A DNA stretch of 64,000 nt from Klebsiella africana (GTDB lineage Bacteria > Pseudomonadota > Gammaproteobacteria > Enterobacterales > Enterobacteriaceae): the NCBI RefSeq assembly GCF_020526085.1, contig NZ_CP084874.1, positions 2,976,001-3,040,000 of the forward strand, in the 5' to 3' direction. Position numbers and translations under genes: made by a program. Below the pieces are notes generated by a model that was not told the DNA's origin, did no database searches, and saw nothing but the letters and a program-made list of their open reading frames with translations. Every line of letters begins with the position of its first letter. Within the stretch, counting starts at the first letter, position 1. Below, one piece after another: positions 1-8,496 of this stretch.

Positions 1-227
1 ACGTACTGCAAAAAGCGCTGATCTCGCAGCAGCTCGCCTCGCGGATGGACGCGTACAAAGAGGCGCAGCAGATCCTCGCCCGCGAACTACCGGTCCTGCC
101 ACTGGCCTCATCGCTGCGGCTGCAGGCTTATCGCTACGATATGAAAGGCCTGGTGCTCAGCCCCTTCGGTAACGCTTCGTTCGCTGGCGTATCGCGGGAG
201 AAAACCGAAGAGGTGAAAAAACCATGA
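1..227 (+). CDS. sapA: SapA, peptide ABC transporter substrate-binding protein (3' end only)
   Basis: Only the last 74 codons are in the window; the reading frame is open from base 3 to the TGA at 225-227. SapA is the periplasmic solute-binding subunit of the Sap transporter, a member of the DppA/OppA peptide-binding family linked to antimicrobial-peptide resistance and, in E. coli, putrescine export. The visible part fits the C-terminal end of such a protein (run of REL-PVLPL and a basic tail). The stop overlaps the sapB start by four bases (ATGA). Identification rests mainly on the unmistakable sapBCDF genes that follow. Confidence 0.85.
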   Translation, partial: VLQKALISQQLASRMDAYKEAQQILARELPVLPLASSLRLQAYRYDMKGLVLSPFGNASFAGVSREKTEEVKKP

Positions 228-1189
228 TTATTTTTACCCTGCGCCGTCTGCTGCTGTTGCTGGTCACCCTCTTTTTTCTGACCTTTGTCGGCTTCAGCCT
301 GAGCTATTTCACCCCTCATGCCCCGCTGCAGGGGGCCTCGCTGTGGAATGCCTGGCTGTTCTGGTTTGAAGGGGTGCTGCACTGGGATTTTGGCGTCTCC
401 AGCATTAACGGCCAACTGATTTCTGAGCAGCTGCGCGAGGTGTTCCCGGCGACCATGGAGCTGTGCATCCTCGCCTTTGGCTTTGCCCTGCTGATTGGCA
501 TTCCGGTGGGCATGATCGCCGGCGTAATGCGCAACAAATGGCCCGATACGCTGATCAGCGCCGTTGCGCTGGTCGGTTTCTCGATCCCGGTCTTCTGGCT
601 GGCGCTGCTGCTGACCCTCTTTTTCTCCCTGACCCTTGGTTGGTTTCCGGTCTCCGGCCGTTTCGATCTACTGTATGAGGTAAAAAACGTCACTGGTTTC
701 GCACTGATCGACGCCTGGCTCTCGGACTCGCCGTGGCGCCATGAGATGATCGTCAGCGCCGCCCGGCATATGGTGCTGCCGGTGCTGACCCTGGCGGTCG
801 CCCCCACCACTGAAGTGATCCGCCTGATGCGCATCAGCACCAGCGAGGTGTATGACACCAACTACGTAAAAGCGGCCGCCACCCGCGGCGTGTCGCGACG
901 CAAAATTCTACTGCGCCATGTACTGCATAACGCCCTGCCGCCGGTGATCCCGCGTCTCGGCCTGCAGTTTTCCACCATGCTCACCCTGGCGATGATCACC
1001 GAGATGGTGTTCAGCTGGCCCGGACTGGGCCGCTGGCTGATCAACGCCATCCGCCAGCAGGACTACGCGGCAATTTCCGCCGGCGTCATGGTCATTGGCG
1101 CGCTGGTTATTATTGTCAACGTGATTTCCGATATTCTCGGTGCCATGGCTAACCCGCTGAAACATAAGGAATGGTATGCCCTACGATAG
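224..1189 (+). CDS. sapB: SapB, ABC transporter permease
   Basis: 321-residue inner-membrane permease of the Sap importer, the same length as the E. coli protein. It has an N-terminal membrane anchor (about residues 9-30) followed by a five-helix permease core. The cytoplasmic EAA coupling loop, which contacts the ATPases, is visible near residues 207-240 ([19 protein letters not shown]). It starts inside the sapA stop codon and its 3' end overlaps sapC by 14 bases, so translation of the operon is coupled. It is expected to pair with SapC as the membrane channel. Confidence 0.95.
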   Translation: MIIFTLRRLLLLLVTLFFLTFVGFSLSYFTPHAPLQGASLWNAWLFWFEGVLHWDFGVSSINGQLISEQLREVFPATMELCILAFGFALLIGIPVGMIAGVMRNKWPDTLISAVALVGFSIPVFWLALLLTLFFSLTLGWFPVSGRFDLLYEVKNVTGFALIDAWLSDSPWRHEMIVSAARHMVLPVLTLAVAPTTEVIRLMRISTSEVYDTNYVKAAATRGVSRRKILLRHVLHNALPPVIPRLGLQFSTMLTLAMITEMVFSWPGLGRWLINAIRQQDYAAISAGVMVIGALVIIVNVISDILGAMANPLKHKEWYALR

Positions 1190-2066
1190 CGTTTATCTGG
1201 AAAAGCGTCCGCCCGGTGCGCTGCGCACCGTATGGCGTAAGTTCTATGGCGACACCACGGCGATGATCGGCCTGTACGGCTGCGCGGGCCTGCTGCTGCT
1301 CTGCGTCTTCGGCGGCTGGTTCGCCCCCTACGGCATCGACCAGCAGTTTCTGGGCTACCAACTGTTGCCGCCGTCGTGGTCGCGCTACGGCGAAGTCTCC
1401 TTCTTCCTGGGGACCGATGACCTCGGCCGCGATGTGCTGAGCCGGCTGCTAAGCGGCGCGGCGCCCACCGTTGGCGGGGCTTTTGTCGTCACCCTTGGCG
1501 CTACGCTGTTTGGCCTGGTGCTGGGTGTGATTGCCGGTTCAACCCACGGCCTGCGCTCGGCAGTGATGAATCATATCCTCGATACCCTGCTCTCCATCCC
1601 CTCGCTGTTGCTGGCGATCATCGTCGTCGCCTTTGCCGGGCCGCATCTCAGCCATGCGATGTTCGCCGTCTGGCTGGCGCTGCTGCCGCGCATGGTGCGC
1701 TCCGTCTACAGCATGGTCCACGACGAGCTGGAGAAAGAGTACATCATCGCCGCCCGCCTCGACGGAGCCTCGACGCTGAATATTCTGCTGTTTGCCATTC
1801 TGCCCAATATCGCCTCCGGCCTGGTGACCGAGATCACCCGCGCCCTGTCGATGGCCATCCTGGATATCGCCGCCCTGGGCTTTCTTGACCTCGGCGCCCA
1901 GTTGCCTTCCCCGGAGTGGGGAGCGATGCTGGGCGATGCGCTGGAGCTTATCTATGTGGCGCCGTGGACCGTCATGCTGCCCGGGGCGGCGATCATGCTC
2001 AGCGTACTGCTGGTCAACCTGCTGGGCGACGGGATTCGCCGGGCGATCATTGCCGGGGTTCAATAA
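1176..2066 (+). CDS. sapC: SapC, ABC transporter permease
   Basis: 296-residue second permease of the Sap system, the full family length. It carries the DppC-type N-terminal region, with one helix around residues 33-52 and a periplasmic segment containing [14 protein letters not shown], a motif typical of DppC/OppC proteins. The EAA loop ([12 protein letters not shown]) lies near residue 188. The start lies within the end of sapB, and the TAA stop shares its last A with the ATG of sapD (TAATG), so the genes are translationally coupled. Confidence 0.95.
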   Translation: MPYDSVYLEKRPPGALRTVWRKFYGDTTAMIGLYGCAGLLLLCVFGGWFAPYGIDQQFLGYQLLPPSWSRYGEVSFFLGTDDLGRDVLSRLLSGAAPTVGGAFVVTLGATLFGLVLGVIAGSTHGLRSAVMNHILDTLLSIPSLLLAIIVVAFAGPHLSHAMFAVWLALLPRMVRSVYSMVHDELEKEYIIAARLDGASTLNILLFAILPNIASGLVTEITRALSMAILDIAALGFLDLGAQLPSPEWGAMLGDALELIYVAPWTVMLPGAAIMLSVLLVNLLGDGIRRAIIAGVQ

Positions 2067-3058
2067 TGCCGTTACTCGATATTCGTCACTTAACCATCGA
2101 ATTTAAAACCAACGAAGGCTGGGTAAAAGCCGTCGATCGTGTCAGCCTGACCCTGACCGAGGGCGAGATCCGCGGCCTGGTGGGCGAATCCGGTTCCGGG
2201 AAAAGCCTGATTGCCAAAGCTATCTGCGGCGTGACTAAAGACAACTGGCGGGTCACGGCCGACCGTATGCGGTTCGATGACATCGACCTGCTGCGACTGT
2301 CGAACCGCGAGCGCCGGAAACTTATCGGCCATAACGTGTCGATGATTTTTCAGGAGCCGCAGTCCTGTCTGGATCCCTCTGAGCGCATCGGCCAACAGCT
2401 GATTCAGAGTATCCCCGGCTGGACCTATAAGGGGCGCTGGTGGCAACGGCTGGGCTGGCGCAAACGCCGGGCCATTGAGCTGTTGCACCGGGTGGGCATT
2501 AAAGATCACAAAGACGCGATGCGCAGCTTCCCCTATCAGTTGACCGAGGGCGAGTGTCAGAAGGTGATGATTGCCATCGCCCTGGCGAACCAGCCGCGTC
2601 TGCTGATTGCCGACGAGCCGACCAACGCCATGGAGCCGACCACCCAGGCGCAGATTATTCGCCTGCTGACGCGGCTCAACCAGAACAACAACACCACCAT
2701 CTTGCTGATCAGCCATGATCTGCAAATGCTCAGCAAATGGGCGGATAAAATCAACGTCATGTACTGCGGGCAGACGGTAGAGAGCGGGCCCAGCGAGGAG
2801 CTAATCACCCTCCCGCATCATCCGTACACGCAGGCGTTAATCCGCGCGATCCCGGATTTTGGCAGCGCCATGCCGCATAAAAGTCGCCTCAACACCCTGC
2901 CTGGAGCGATCCCGCTGCTGGAGCAGTTGCCTATCGGCTGTCGGCTCGGGCCGCGCTGCCCGTACGCCCAGCGCGAGTGTATCGAAACGCCACGTCTTAC
3001 CGGGGCGCGTAACCATCTGTACGCCTGTCATTTCCCGTTGAACATGGAGAAAGAGTGA
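2066..3058 (+). CDS. sapD: SapD, ABC transporter ATP-binding protein
   Basis: 330-residue cytoplasmic ATPase of the Sap importer. The frame is open further upstream, but the ATG at 2066 restores the E. coli length and overlaps the sapC stop. Walker A is GESGSGKS at residues 40-47, Walker B is LLIADEPT, and the H-loop is [10 protein letters not shown]. The ABC signature is degenerate (LTEGECQK instead of LSGGQ), which I recall as normal for SapD. The C-terminus has the cysteine-rich OppD/DppD-type extension ([14 protein letters not shown]). In E. coli SapD also supports TrkH/TrkG potassium uptake. A single base separates it from sapF. Confidence 0.95.
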   Translation: MPLLDIRHLTIEFKTNEGWVKAVDRVSLTLTEGEIRGLVGESGSGKSLIAKAICGVTKDNWRVTADRMRFDDIDLLRLSNRERRKLIGHNVSMIFQEPQSCLDPSERIGQQLIQSIPGWTYKGRWWQRLGWRKRRAIELLHRVGIKDHKDAMRSFPYQLTEGECQKVMIAIALANQPRLLIADEPTNAMEPTTQAQIIRLLTRLNQNNNTTILLISHDLQMLSKWADKINVMYCGQTVESGPSEELITLPHHPYTQALIRAIPDFGSAMPHKSRLNTLPGAIPLLEQLPIGCRLGPRCPYAQRECIETPRLTGARNHLYACHFPLNMEKE

Positions 3059-3059
3059 A

Positions 3060-3869
3060 ATGGTCGAAACATTGCTGGAAGTTCGCCAACTCAGTAAGAC
3101 CTTTCGCTACCGCACCGGCTGGTTTCACCGCCAGACTGTGGAGGCGGTTAAGCCGCTGAGCTTCACTTTGCGCGAACGGCAGACGCTGGCGATTATCGGC
3201 GAGAATGGCTCCGGGAAATCCACCCTCGCGAAGATGCTGGCGGGCATGGTGGAACCCACCAGCGGCGAACTGCTCATCGACGATCATCCGCTAACTTTCG
3301 GGGATTACTCCTACCGCAGCCAGAAGATTCGCATGATCTTTCAGGATCCGTCGACCTCGCTGAATCCGCGCCAGCGCATCTCGCAGATCCTCGATTTTCC
3401 GCTGCGCCTGAATACCGATCTCGACGCCGAGGCGCGGCAGAAACAGATTATCGACACCCTGCGCATGGTCGGTCTGCTACCGGACCACGTCAGCTACTAC
3501 CCCCATATGCTGGCGCCAGGTCAGAAGCAACGTCTCGGCCTCGCCAGGGCGCTGATCCTGCGCCCGAAGGTCATCGTCTGCGATGAAGCGCTGGCCTCGC
3601 TGGATATGTCGATGCGCTCCCAGCTCATTAACCTGATGCTGGAGCTACAGGAGAAACAAGGCATCTCCTATATCTATGTTACTCAGCACCTGGGAATGAT
3701 GAAGCACATCAGCGATCAGGTGCTGGTAATGCATAACGGCGAAGTGGTCGAGCGCGGCAGCACTGCCGATGTGCTGGCCTCACCGCTGCACGACCTGACC
3801 CGTCGCCTGATCGCCGGCCACTTCGGTGAAGCCCTCACTGCCGATGCCTGGCGTAAAGACGGGAAATAG
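3060..3869 (+). CDS. sapF: SapF, ABC transporter ATP-binding protein
   Basis: 269-residue second ATPase of the Sap importer and the last gene of the operon. Walker A is GENGSGKS at residues 47-54. The Q-loop lies in the MIFQDPSTSLNPRQR segment typical of DppF/OppF. The signature helix reads LAPGQKQR rather than LSGGQ, followed by Walker B (VIVCDEALASLD) and an H-loop histidine in YVTQHLGMM. It forms a heterodimer with SapD under the SapBC channel. A GC-rich stem-loop follows the stop. In E. coli ycjD and fabI come next; here a permease/HutD insertion separates sapF from fabI. Confidence 0.95.
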   Translation: MVETLLEVRQLSKTFRYRTGWFHRQTVEAVKPLSFTLRERQTLAIIGENGSGKSTLAKMLAGMVEPTSGELLIDDHPLTFGDYSYRSQKIRMIFQDPSTSLNPRQRISQILDFPLRLNTDLDAEARQKQIIDTLRMVGLLPDHVSYYPHMLAPGQKQRLGLARALILRPKVIVCDEALASLDMSMRSQLINLMLELQEKQGISYIYVTQHLGMMKHISDQVLVMHNGEVVERGSTADVLASPLHDLTRRLIAGHFGEALTADAWRKDGK

Positions 3870-3873
3870 CCCG

Positions 3874-3899
3874 CAGGGGCGACTCTCACGCCGCCCCTG
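3874..3899. terminator. Stem-loop between convergent sapF and the NCS1 permease gene
   Basis: Arms CAGGGGCG (3874-3881) and CGCCCCTG (3892-3899) form an 8-bp stem. It sits between the converging ends of sapF and the permease gene, so it could serve both. No strong T-run follows, so intrinsic termination is only probable. Confidence 0.5.
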
Positions 3900-3903
3900 T
3901 CAT

Positions 3904-5334
3904 TCAGGAGGAAGGGAAAAGACTCTGCGCCGGCAGCAACCGGCGGTCAAAGCGGCGCAGCGCGTAGTAAAGCCCCCCGGTACCAAACCAGCCAATCATC
4001 CATGACACATCATTACCGGCGAAGATCCACGTGAGTGAACCGTGGAACAACGGGTTCTCAATGAACGGCAGCTGGATCAGCACACCAACGATATACAGGC
4101 TAATCGCGTACAGGTTCCAGAAACCATAACGTTGATGCGGGTCGCTTAGCGCCGGAATATCGAGGGCGCCCTTCGAGATAAGATAGTAATCCGTCAGACA
4201 GATGGCGCTCCACGGCACAAAGAACGCCAGCAAAAACAGTAGAAAATGCGTGAAATGCTTTAAGAAAGCGGGCTCGCTAAGCAGCGCGATAATGCATGAA
4301 GCTGCCACCATCAGCACCACGAATGCAATGCGGCACGTTGGCGACAGCACAGTTTGCCGGCGGAAGGCGGAAACAATGGTGGTCAGCGACATAAAGCTGC
4401 CGTAGGCATTCAGGGTAGTGAAGGTAATTTTACCAAAGCAGATAGCGAAATAGATAATCATGGCCATTGCCTGGCTCTTTCCTAATCCCACCAGATAGCT
4501 CACCTCGTGACCAGGGAACGCGCTGCCGGCAATGGCCGCCGTGAGTACGCCCAGCGTCATCGACGTTTGGGTGCCCAACACGGTGCCGAAAAACACCGAG
4601 CAGCACGTTTTCATGGCGGAGACATCACGTGGCAGGTAGCGTGAATAGTCGGATACATAGGGGCAAAAAGCGATCTGCCACGATGAGGAGAGCGATACGG
4701 CTAACAAAAACGTCGGCAGCGAAAAATGGTTATTGTGCGCAAGCGCACTGAGATCGGCCGAAAGTAGCAGCGTGATGAACATATAAACGAAGGCCAGAAT
4801 CCCGACGATACTCGCCAGTTTGCCCAGCTTGTGGATCACCTTATAACCGAGGACGGCGATAACGATAATAATCGCACTGAATATCAGCATCCCCGCCACG
4901 TGGCAGATATTCAGTAGTTTGGCCATTGCCTGCCCGGCCAAGACGGTGCCGCTGGCAGAAAAACCGATATACATGATGCAAACCAGCACCAGCGGCACCA
5001 CCGCGCCAAAAACGCCAAACTGGGCGCGGCTAAGGATCATTTGCGGAAGTCCGAGTCGCGGTCCCTGCAGCGCATGTAGCGACATCACCGCGGCCCCCAG
5101 CATCTGACCGACCAGAAGCCCGACCAGCGACCACACGACGTCGCCGCCCAGCACAACGGCTAAAGCGCCGGTGACAATTGCCGTAATTTGCAGATTGCCG
5201 CCAAACCACAGAGTGAACTGGCTAAAAGGGTGTCCATGCCGTTCGCTTTCCGGGATGTAATCAATTGACCGCCTTTCACTCATCCCAGCATAATTACGCT
5301 TTGACTGCCCGCCTGTAGACGAAAACGAAGACAT
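3904..5334 (-). CDS. NCS1-family nucleobase/related-compound permease
   Basis: 476-residue inner-membrane transporter with about 12 hydrophobic segments. The N-terminal signature (SERHGHPFSQFTLWFGGNLQ) and the FGAVVP/LGxxVxSxHALQGPRLGLPQM region are those of the NCS1 family (cytosine, purine, allantoin, thiamine-type permeases). The ATG at 5334 has a good ribosome site (GAGGAA, 6 bases upstream). It is divergent from a HutD-family gene, and a CTTGTATATACAAG palindrome lies 46 bases upstream of its start. That context suggests a histidine/urocanate-type substrate, but the sequence alone does not fix the substrate; cytosine or purines remain possible. Confidence 0.8.
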   Translation of the reverse strand: MSSFSSTGGQSKRNYAGMSERRSIDYIPESERHGHPFSQFTLWFGGNLQITAIVTGALAVVLGGDVVWSLVGLLVGQMLGAAVMSLHALQGPRLGLPQMILSRAQFGVFGAVVPLVLVCIMYIGFSASGTVLAGQAMAKLLNICHVAGMLIFSAIIIVIAVLGYKVIHKLGKLASIVGILAFVYMFITLLLSADLSALAHNNHFSLPTFLLAVSLSSSWQIAFCPYVSDYSRYLPRDVSAMKTCCSVFFGTVLGTQTSMTLGVLTAAIAGSAFPGHEVSYLVGLGKSQAMAMIIYFAICFGKITFTTLNAYGSFMSLTTIVSAFRRQTVLSPTCRIAFVVLMVAASCIIALLSEPAFLKHFTHFLLFLLAFFVPWSAICLTDYYLISKGALDIPALSDPHQRYGFWNLYAISLYIVGVLIQLPFIENPLFHGSLTWIFAGNDVSWMIGWFGTGGLYYALRRFDRRLLPAQSLFPSS

Positions 5335-5379
5335 AGGTTCCTCACTTAAATTGTTTTAATATCACCTCACTCAATCGCT

Positions 5380-5393
5380 CTTGTATATACAAG
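5380..5393. promoter_or_regulatory. Palindromic operator of the HutC (TGTA-N2-TACA) type
   Basis: The perfect 14-bp palindrome CTTGTATATACAAG lies in the divergent region between the NCS1 permease and the HutD-family gene. Its core TGTA-TA-TACA is the motif I recall for HutC, the GntR-family urocanate-sensing repressor of histidine degradation. Its position 46-59 bases upstream of the permease start fits promoter control of that gene. No hutC is in the window, so the regulator would have to be encoded elsewhere. Assignment is an inference from motif plus context. Confidence 0.5.
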
Positions 5394-5531
5394 CATTGAC
5401 AACTTACCGCCTTGCATGCACTCTCATTTTGTGACGAATATGTAAAATATTTGTATTACAGAAAGTTACTAAACTAGTTCAAGGCGGCGCTTATCTTTGA
5501 CGCCGGAAGCAATTAACTAAGGTGTGCTCCC

Positions 5532-6080
5532 ATGATGGTCCCTTTTCACTTTTCGTCGCTTCCCGTCACGCCGTGGAAAAACGGCGGCGGAGAAACGCGC
5601 GAAATCATCCGCGTACCCGCTCCAGACCCAGACGCTCCCTTTCTCTGGCGAGCGAGCATCGCCACTCTGCAGGCGGATGGTCCTTTCTCCCCTTTCCCAG
5701 GCGTTGACCGGGTGATCACCCTGCTGGCGGGACAGCCGTTACGGCTGTGTGGCGAGAATATCAACCAGCCGCTGACGCTCTGGCAGCCGTGGGCGTTCCC
5801 CGGCGAATGGGCCCTGTCCAGCGTTGGGATCGTTGAGCCAGGGCTGGACTTTAATATCATGACCCAGCGCGGACGAGCATCGGCGACGGTGCAAATGGTG
5901 AGCACTGCACAACACCCGGCCAGCGAAGGGGTCGCTTATGTGCTGCAGGGCGAGTGGGATCTGTCAGGGCGGCGCTGCGCCGCCGGCAGCGGCCTCTGCT
6001 GGCGCGGTGGATCCCCGGGGGATCTGCATCCCCTGGGCAGCAATGGACGTCTGCTGCTGGCGGAGATCGCGCTCAAATAA
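5532..6080 (+). CDS. HutD/Ves family protein
   Basis: 182-residue cytoplasmic cupin-type protein. Near the N-terminus it has the family hallmark PWKNGGGETREI (residues 14-25), followed by WRASIA, FSPFPGVDRVITLL and DFNIMT, all characteristic of HutD/Ves proteins. HutD is encoded in hut operons of several proteobacteria and has been proposed to act as a governor limiting histidine-utilisation flux; Ves is the E. coli relative. The sequence resembles HutD (NGGGETRE) more than E. coli Ves (NAAGETRE). The start follows an AAGGTG ribosome site. It is divergent from the NCS1 permease, with a HutC-like palindrome between. Confidence 0.8.
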   Translation: MMVPFHFSSLPVTPWKNGGGETREIIRVPAPDPDAPFLWRASIATLQADGPFSPFPGVDRVITLLAGQPLRLCGENINQPLTLWQPWAFPGEWALSSVGIVEPGLDFNIMTQRGRASATVQMVSTAQHPASEGVAYVLQGEWDLSGRRCAAGSGLCWRGGSPGDLHPLGSNGRLLLAEIALK

Positions 6081-6279
6081 TCATCAGAAGAGAGAGTATA
6101 CTGGAGCTATCGCGATACGCTTTTGCCCCGCACGCCGCGGGCGCGGCTGAAAAATATCGTGACACAAGGGGTCGTCAGTGGGATATAATTCCCGGCTAAA
6201 TTTGAGTTATTTTGAAATAACAATGTTAAGGTTATGATTGTTAAAGTAAAAATAAGCAATAACGATAAGGATTAAAGCT

Positions 6280-7068
6280 ATGGGTTTTCTTTCCGGTAAG
6301 CGCATTTTGATCACTGGCGTCGCCAGCAAACTGTCCATCGCCTACGGTATTGCGCAGGCAATGCACCGTGAAGGCGCGGAACTGGCATTCACCTATCAGA
6401 ACGAAAAACTGAAAGGTCGCGTCGAAGAATTTGCTGCCGCGCTGGGTTCTGACATTGTGCTGCCGTGCGACGTTGCTGAAGATGAGAGCATCTCCGCGCT
6501 GTTCACCGAGCTGGAAAAAGTCTGGCCAAAATTCGATGGTTTCGTCCACTCTATCGGTTTTGCCCCGGCTGACCAGTTAGACGGCGACTACGTTGACGTT
6601 GTCACTCGCGAAGGTTTCAAAATCGCACACGACATCAGCGCCTACAGCTTTGTGGCGATGGCTAAGGCCTGCCGCACCATGCTGAACCCGGGTTCGGCTC
6701 TGCTGACGCTCTCCTACCTGGGCGCAGAGCGCGCCATCCCGAACTACAACGTGATGGGTCTGGCCAAAGCCTCTCTGGAAGCTAACGTCCGCTATATGGC
6801 CAACGCCATGGGTCCGGAAGGCGTTCGCGTCAACGCCATCTCTGCCGGCCCGATCCGTACGCTGGCTGCTTCTGGCATTAAAGATTTCCGTAAAATGCTG
6901 GCGCACTGCGAAGCGGTCACCCCGATCCGTCGCACCGTCACCATTGAAGATGTGGGTAACAGCGCAGCCTTCCTGTGCTCCAACCTGTCTGCGGGTATCT
7001 CCGGTGAAGTCGTTCACGTAGACGGCGGGTTCAATATCGCCGCCATGAACGAGCTGGAACTGAAATAA
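6280..7068 (+). CDS. fabI: Enoyl-[acyl-carrier-protein] reductase (NADH) FabI
   Basis: 262-residue SDR-fold enzyme that reduces trans-2-enoyl-ACP in each cycle of type II fatty acid synthesis; full length for the family. Active-site residues are in place: Tyr146 and Tyr156 with Lys163 in [19 protein letters not shown]. The triclosan-contact positions Gly93, Met159 and Phe203 are wild type, so no resistance substitution is seen there. The N-terminal dinucleotide motif is [11 protein letters not shown]. It is monocistronic, with about 200 bases of AT-rich promoter region upstream and a stem-loop after the stop. Confidence 0.97.
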   Translation: MGFLSGKRILITGVASKLSIAYGIAQAMHREGAELAFTYQNEKLKGRVEEFAAALGSDIVLPCDVAEDESISALFTELEKVWPKFDGFVHSIGFAPADQLDGDYVDVVTREGFKIAHDISAYSFVAMAKACRTMLNPGSALLTLSYLGAERAIPNYNVMGLAKASLEANVRYMANAMGPEGVRVNAISAGPIRTLAASGIKDFRKMLAHCEAVTPIRRTVTIEDVGNSAAFLCSNLSAGISGEVVHVDGGFNIAAMNELELK

Positions 7069-7076
7069 GTTCCTTC

Positions 7077-7100
7077 CCCTCCTCACCCCGGTGAGGAGGG
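7077..7100 (+). terminator. Stem-loop downstream of fabI
   Basis: An 11-bp inverted repeat, CCCTCCTCACC and GGTGAGGAGGG, with a minimal loop lies 8 bases after the fabI stop. The following tgcttccttt is only moderately T-rich. Confidence 0.6.
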
Positions 7101-7257
7101 TGCTTCCTTTCCCACGCCTTGCGCTCCCCTTGTTATTCCAATCGGCTATTTGTTAGCACGTATCAATATTTTCTCCTGCTTCCGGGTTACGCCAGGATAG
7201 TTCTGCATAAACGATCCGCGGAACGGCGGTTCGCCACATACCGAACAAGGAAAGCCC

Positions 7258-8415
7258 ATGGAGCCACGCCGCGTGAATGGCAAAAACCACTGGTATCACG
7301 AAACCCAGTCAACAATCTGCCCGGTGGATGTTCTACCGCTTGTCCCTGAAGCCGCCCATGTTGAAGACCGCTTTTTGCTGGACCTGACGCTGCCGGAAGC
7401 CTGGCTGCACATCCACGCAGGCTGGCTACACCCCGCTCGCCAGTTGGCCGGACTGCTGTTTCCCGATCAGGTGACAATCAGCCGCCTGCAGACCTTTACT
7501 GCCTACGATCGCCTGAGCACCGCGCTGACTGTCGCCCAGGTCTTCGGCGTCCAGCGGTTGTGTAACCATTACGCCGCCCGCCTGGCCCCTCTGCCGGGGC
7601 CCGACTCTTCGCGCGAGAGCAACCGCCGCCTGGCGCAGATCACCCAATATGCTCGTCAGCTTGCTGGTTCCCCCTCCGTGATTAACGCCCTCTCCCGCAG
7701 CCAGTTGGATGAAGTCGGATTAACCAGCCGGGATATTATTCTGATCAACCAGATTATTGGTTTCGTCGGCTTCCAGGCCCGGGCAATTGCCGTCCTGCAG
7801 GCGGCGCTGGGCTTCCCGGTGCGCTGGATCCCCGGCATGCCTCAGCAAGAAGAGGCCCCCGCCGAACTGTTCACCGCGCCACCAGGAGAGTGGCAGAGCG
7901 ACCTTGAAGATCCCGATCTGCAGTACGCCGATGATGAGCGCCAGCATCGCATCGCCAGTTGGCAGTCGCTGCCCGGCCTTGGCGAGTTAGCCCCGCTGCT
8001 GGCCTGCGACCCGCCGTTGATCGCACCGCTGGAGACATTAATACGCCAGCTCAGCACTGACGATGCCTTTGTCCCGCAGGTCGCCTTACTCACAGCGCGG
8101 ACCAATGGCAGTGCTACCTGTTTTGATGCCTGGCTCAATCGTTGGCAAGGGGAAGAGGACTTCGCCAGCCATCTACGGCAAGGCGAGCATGCTCTCCATC
8201 GCTGGCTTGCCCGGCACCCTCAGTCGCGCGTGCTTGTCATCGCGGTCCAGTTATTAACCCGTTCCCCGGACCGGTTTAGCGCCGCACAGCTAACGCCCCT
8301 CGCGGAATATGGACTTTCCACAGCGCAGGCGATTGATCTGTTGACCTGGAGCGGGCTGTGCGGCTGGATGAATCGGCTGAAAATCGCCCTCGGCAATGTG
8401 CGTCAGCAGACGTAA
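7258..8415 (+). CDS. yciW: YciW, carboxymuconolactone decarboxylase/peroxidase-like protein
   Basis: 385 residues, slightly longer than I recall for E. coli YciW. It shares the opening (ME-R--GK-HWYHETQS) and the synteny fabI-yciW-rnb. Central residues 150-200 (SRSQLDEVGLTSRDIILINQIIGFVGFQARAIAVLQAALG) look like the AhpD/CMD-type helical core, but no CxxC peroxidatic motif is apparent. The E. coli gene has been reported as part of the CysB regulon and linked to cysteine/methionine metabolism; the reaction is unknown. The start follows AAGGAAAGCCC. Confidence 0.85.
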   Translation: MEPRRVNGKNHWYHETQSTICPVDVLPLVPEAAHVEDRFLLDLTLPEAWLHIHAGWLHPARQLAGLLFPDQVTISRLQTFTAYDRLSTALTVAQVFGVQRLCNHYAARLAPLPGPDSSRESNRRLAQITQYARQLAGSPSVINALSRSQLDEVGLTSRDIILINQIIGFVGFQARAIAVLQAALGFPVRWIPGMPQQEEAPAELFTAPPGEWQSDLEDPDLQYADDERQHRIASWQSLPGLGELAPLLACDPPLIAPLETLIRQLSTDDAFVPQVALLTARTNGSATCFDAWLNRWQGEEDFASHLRQGEHALHRWLARHPQSRVLVIAVQLLTRSPDRFSAAQLTPLAEYGLSTAQAIDLLTWSGLCGWMNRLKIALGNVRQQT

Positions 8416-8496
8416 ATTGCTGAAACAGCGCTTGCTGCGGCAGGCATATTCGCGTAAAAATGTCAGCCGCTCTTTTAGCCACGAAAATACCTAATT

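Noticed and set aside
1916..2065. N-terminal extension of sapD
   Set aside because: It would overlap the conserved end of sapC; the ATG at 2066 gives the family length.
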